In this document: positions 6,555-8,564 of the stretch, one piece after another
Position numbering within the stretch: position 1 is the stretch's first letter
Layout: every line of letters starts with the position of its first letter
From: Sulfitobacter sp.
Lineage (GTDB): Bacteria > Pseudomonadota > Alphaproteobacteria > Rhodobacterales > Rhodobacteraceae
DNA length: 8,564 bases
Assembly (NCBI GenBank): GCA_026421135.1
Contig: JAPKCR010000066.1
Span: 1 to 8,564, forward strand
Direction: 5' to 3'
The notes under the pieces: generated by a model
The model's input: the letters and a program-made list of their open reading frames with translations, nothing else
Told to the model about the DNA's origin: nothing
Databases searched by the model: none
Position numbers and translations under genes: made by a program

Positions 6555-7328
6555 TTACTTTCGCGCGCCCACGAACATGATACCTGCGCCTTGCGGATCA
6601 TCTGCCTGAATCATCCAACCGCTATTGTCCGGCAACTCATCTGGGCCCAGTCGGACAGTACCGCCGGCTTTCTCTATCGCGGACTTTGCCTTATCGATAT
6701 CAGCGACCTGCATAGCGAAATTCCAGTAGGGAATGGTTTTTGGATCAGGCGCATCCATCATCGCACCGATCATATCGCCGTTGAGGTTGATAAAAGTGTA
6801 GTCTGCCGCTGGCCCCATTGGCATTACGCCGCCGTGCTCCCAACCAAATAATTTGCTATAGAAATCTAATGCCGCCGTCTGATCGGACGTTACCAGCTCA
6901 TTCCAGCATGCGTGACCGGGCTTCATCGGCGCAAAGGCCGTGCTGTCCTCTTCACTATTGCCGCGCATCAGGTAAAAACGGGCACCTTGCGGATCCGTGC
7001 AAAAGGCAAACCGCCCGACTTTGGGGATATCAGATGGTTCGATATCGATCCGACCGCCGAGCGATTTTACCTTTTCTGCCGATGCATCAACGTCATCAAC
7101 GCCGAAATAGACAAACCACATGTCCGGCATCGCCTTCGCGTGTTCGGGCGTCCGGATAAAGCCGGCAATTGTCGTACCTTCAGCTGAGGCCACGCGGTAA
7201 TCGCCGCCCGGAGCTGCGGGCATTGGCTCAAATTCCCATCCCATGACCCGTTGATAGAATTCTTGCGCCGCATCGGGGTGCTGCGTCATCAGTTCGTACC
7301 AGATGGGGGTGCCTTCCCGATTGGTCAT
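6555..7328 (-). CDS. Two-domain VOC (glyoxalase/bleomycin-resistance fold) protein
   Basis: This 257-residue protein has two tandem VOC modules, about residues 7-122 and 139-254. They share matching blocks: WYEL...AAQEFYQRVMGWEFE against WNELVTSDQTAALDFYSKLFGWE, and DPQGARFYL against DPQGAGIMF. VOC proteins are metal-dependent isomerases, dioxygenases or drug-binding proteins; the glyoxalase I metal set cannot be recognised here, so the reaction is unknown. Length and layout match the common soluble bacterial double-VOC proteins. ATG 7328 is preceded by GGGGA (complement of 7336-7340) at good spacing. It lies 39 bases downstream of the DUF1428 gene on the same strand, and the two probably form an operon. 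Confidence 0.95.
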   Translation of the reverse strand: MTNREGTPIWYELMTQHPDAAQEFYQRVMGWEFEPMPAAPGGDYRVASAEGTTIAGFIRTPEHAKAMPDMWFVYFGVDDVDASAEKVKSLGGRIDIEPSDIPKVGRFAFCTDPQGARFYLMRGNSEEDSTAFAPMKPGHACWNELVTSDQTAALDFYSKLFGWEHGGVMPMGPAADYTFINLNGDMIGAMMDAPDPKTIPYWNFAMQVADIDKAKSAIEKAGGTVRLGPDELPDNSGWMIQADDPQGAGIMFVGARK

Positions 7329-7367
7329 TGGTCTATCCCCATTGTTTTCATGAATTAACCGGTCCTA

Positions 7368-7721
7368 TTATTCGTCGACAATTGATTGAAACCCACCATA
7401 AATCATACGTTTACCGTCGAACGGCATGTCCTTGGCCATTTCCTCAAACTGCGGGTCCTCCATCATCGCCTTCATTCCCGCGTCACGTGTTGCCTTGTCG
7501 GGCCACTCCAACCATGAAAACACTACGACTTCGCCTTCTTCCGCTTTCACAGCGCCGCGAAAATCGGTGACTTTGCCGACAGGCACGTCGTCGCCCCAGC
7601 ATTCGACCATTCGTATTGCACCGAGTTTTTTGAATATCGCGATCGCCTGTCTCGCGTGATCAATGTACTTTTTTTTGTTAGCGGCAGGCACCGCTATTAC
7701 AAATCCATCCACATAGTTCAT
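7368..7721 (-). CDS. DUF1428 family protein (YbaA-like)
   Basis: This 117-residue protein is a clear homolog of E. coli YbaA (DUF1428). MNYVDGFVIAVP, ECWGDDVP, GKVTDFRGAVKAEE, VVFSWLEWP and the terminal MPFDGKRMIYGGF and IVDE are all family landmarks, and length equals the usual size. The fold is a ferredoxin-like alpha/beta dimer related to antibiotic-biosynthesis monooxygenase domains; no reaction is established. ATG 7721 is chosen because GGGAG (complement of 7729-7733) sits 7 bases upstream and because family members begin at this residue; a TTG at 7829 would add 36 unrelated residues. It is probably the first gene of an operon with the VOC gene. Confidence 0.95.
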   Translation of the reverse strand: MNYVDGFVIAVPAANKKKYIDHARQAIAIFKKLGAIRMVECWGDDVPVGKVTDFRGAVKAEEGEVVVFSWLEWPDKATRDAGMKAMMEDPQFEEMAKDMPFDGKRMIYGGFQSIVDE

Positions 7722-7746
7722 TGTCGTACTCCCTTGCGTGTTGAGT

Positions 7747-7756
7747 TCAATATTGA
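7747..7756. promoter_or_regulatory. Short palindrome in the leader of the DUF1428/VOC operon
   Basis: TCAATATTGA is a perfect 10-base palindrome 26-35 bases upstream of the DUF1428 ATG, where a repressor could block transcription. No regulator gene is adjacent in the window. It may be chance. Confidence 0.25.
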
Positions 7757-7922
7757 GGCAGTTCGAAAAAGTATTCGATGTAGCGATCATTGCGCTGGCG
7801 GCTTCGCTAATCGTATCTATCAAGGTCAAAATCGCGGAGGGCCGGAAGCCAATACTCCAAAGCCGTGCGCTGCACTTGTTAACCTGATGAAATGGTTATC
7901 AAAGGTACTGGTATTCACTATA

Positions 7923-7980
7923 GCGGACACTCAAGTACCTGTCGTCGAAGCCCGCTTGGTCCGCACTGACTACATTAGTC
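7923..7980. repeat. Two adjacent inverted repeats in intergenic DNA
   Basis: GCGGAC (7923-7928) and CAAG (7932-7935) pair in order with CTTG (7955-7958) and GTCCGC (7959-7964), giving a 10-pair stem with one 3-base bulge and a 19-base loop. Three bases later GACTA-CAT-TAGTC (7968-7980) forms a second small hairpin. No T run follows on either strand, so a terminator is unlikely. It could be an intergenic repeat element or a small structured RNA. Complementarity is directly visible; a role is not. Confidence 0.4.
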
Positions 7981-8218
7981 TGGATTGCGACGAGGGTAAG
8001 CGTTCAGCCCCAAGCGCGCGTAGCTACCTATAAAATCAACAACACTGCTTGTTTTCGCGACCTGTCCAACCGACAGCCTGTCACGTTTGCTGTCTATGAA
8101 CACTAACGACAAAAGCAGCACCAAGATGCCCGCTGTATTATCGCATGATCGGTAGTCACAGCACCCCTAGTCTAGGAAGTGGGGATGACACTTGATCTCA
8201 TCAGATATTCAGGAGGCA

Positions 8219-8494
8219 TCACAGCATAGAGTTATATTTGAACATCATTTCTTCTCCGTCAAGATCGATGATATCTGACCAGAAAGTCATTTTGGGATAC
8301 TCATAGAAATCCCTGAACCTTTTCAATAGGTCCTACATCGCGGCGTCAAGAATCGCTGATGTCAGTTTCGGCAAAGAATCCCGCTTTGCCAGTATCTCTA
8401 CATTCTGCAGATCTTTTACAGCAGAATCATTGGTACCGGACACAATCGAATCCCCAGTACCAACACGTTTTTCAAGCACCCACATTGCCAGCAT
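8219..8494 (-). pseudogene. Low-GC reading frame with one in-frame TAG, probable gene remnant
   Basis: On the minus strand, in the same frame as nrdJ, a frame runs from ATG 8494 to TAG at 8335-8333 (53 residues, MLAMWVLEKRV... to ILDAAM). It then continues open for 37 codons (DLLKRFRDFYEYPKM... to FKYNSML) to TGA at 8221-8219. Both parts read like real protein and no frame change is needed to join them, suggesting one protein of about 91 positions broken by an amber codon. GC is near 40%, below the nrdJ tail. ATG 8494 has no ribosome binding site and lies 15 bases past the nrdJ stop. I do not recognise the family. Alternatives are a short intact 53-residue gene, or chance. Confidence 0.35.
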
Positions 8495-8509
8495 TGACCG
8501 GCAAACCGA

Positions 8510-8564
8510 TCACCCGCATTTGCTGTGACCGCAGCTGCCGCAAGTCATGCAGCCTTCCACCATG
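8510..8564 (-). CDS. nrdJ: C-terminal tail of B12-dependent ribonucleotide reductase (partial, cut by window edge)
   Basis: The last 17 codons of a minus-strand gene read MVEGCMTCGSCGHSKCG and end in TGA at 8512-8510. A short tail with cysteines spaced CxxCxxC and a final SKCG is characteristic of the large class II (adenosylcobalamin-dependent) ribonucleotide reductases of alphaproteobacteria. There, C-terminal cysteines pass electrons from thioredoxin to the active site. The enzyme reduces ribonucleotides to deoxyribonucleotides in the cytoplasm. Only the tail is visible, so the call rests on this motif; another Cys-tailed protein is possible but less likely. Confidence 0.75.
   Translation of the reverse strand, partial: MVEGCMTCGSCGHSKCG

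Larger units (their letters stand above)
7722..8218. other. Gene-poor stretch upstream of the DUF1428 gene
   Basis: These 497 bases contain no credible gene on either strand. Frames that are open here lack ribosome binding sites, ATG starts and family resemblance. The left 100 bases must hold the DUF1428/VOC promoter; a perfect 10-base palindrome, TCAATATTGA, lies at 7747-7756, 26-35 bases before the ATG. The middle holds two adjacent inverted repeats at 7923-7980. CCTAG-T-CTAGG lies at 8166-8176, flanked by CCCC and GGGG. AGGAGG at 8211-8216 is not followed by a usable start codon. Confidence 0.6.

Noticed and set aside
7669..7676. Run of eight A on the coding strand of the DUF1428 gene, a possible slippery site
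   Set aside because: It encodes part of the family's usual lysines in frame, and the protein is full length without any frameshift.
7722..7829. 36-residue N-terminal extension of the DUF1428 protein from a TTG
   Set aside because: Family members start at the internal MNYVDG, which has a well-placed GGGAG; the extension has none.
7656..8033. 125-codon plus-strand open frame opposite the DUF1428 gene start
   Set aside because: Antisense to a certain gene, no ribosome binding site, and no protein-like composition.
7975..8124. 49-residue minus-strand frame with a hydrophobic start
   Set aside because: Only TTG/GTG starts, no ribosome binding site, no recognisable family, and it overlaps the hairpin region.

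Overview
The window looks like chromosomal DNA from an alphaproteobacterium, probably a marine Rhodobacterales relative. This is inference from protein style: a class III cyclase fused to a SARP-like activator, a VOC/DUF1428 gene pair, and the tail of a B12-dependent ribonucleotide reductase (NrdJ). GC is mostly 50-60%, estimated by hand, with AT-richer patches. Genes fill about 85% of the window. There is no tRNA, rRNA, CRISPR array or insertion sequence that I can see.

Left edge: a truncated MAPEG-family membrane protein gene leaves the window on the minus strand (1-225). After a 280-base divergent intergenic region comes a plus-strand pair. The first gene is a bacterial animal-type haem peroxidase (506-2086). 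The second is a 198-residue protein of unknown function (2100-2696), 13 bases downstream with a strong ribosome binding site. This pair meets tail to tail, with a 4-base overlap, a large minus-strand regulator (2693-5158): adenylate cyclase, SARP-like winged helix plus BTAD, TolB-N-like domain and TPRs. A 61-base divergent promoter region separates the regulator from a plus-strand YcaO-domain protein (5220-6398).

Right part: a convergent gap with a small hairpin (6399-6554) precedes a likely minus-strand operon of a DUF1428 (YbaA-like) protein and a two-domain VOC protein. About 500 bases follow with no credible gene but several inverted repeats. Next is a low-GC reading frame broken by one in-frame TAG. 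At the very edge are the last 17 codons of nrdJ, on the minus strand.

The most interesting unit is 506-6398: peroxidase, orphan protein, cyclase/activator and a lone YcaO enzyme. The peroxidase keeps its catalytic histidines and arginine but lacks both carboxylates that normally tether haem, and the Asn that supports the proximal His. The YcaO protein keeps its ATP-binding glutamates but has no visible partner protein, dehydrogenase or precursor peptide. A working hypothesis, not shown by the sequence alone, is that the cyclase/activator controls one or both flanking units, and that these modify or oxidise a peptide or small molecule encoded elsewhere.
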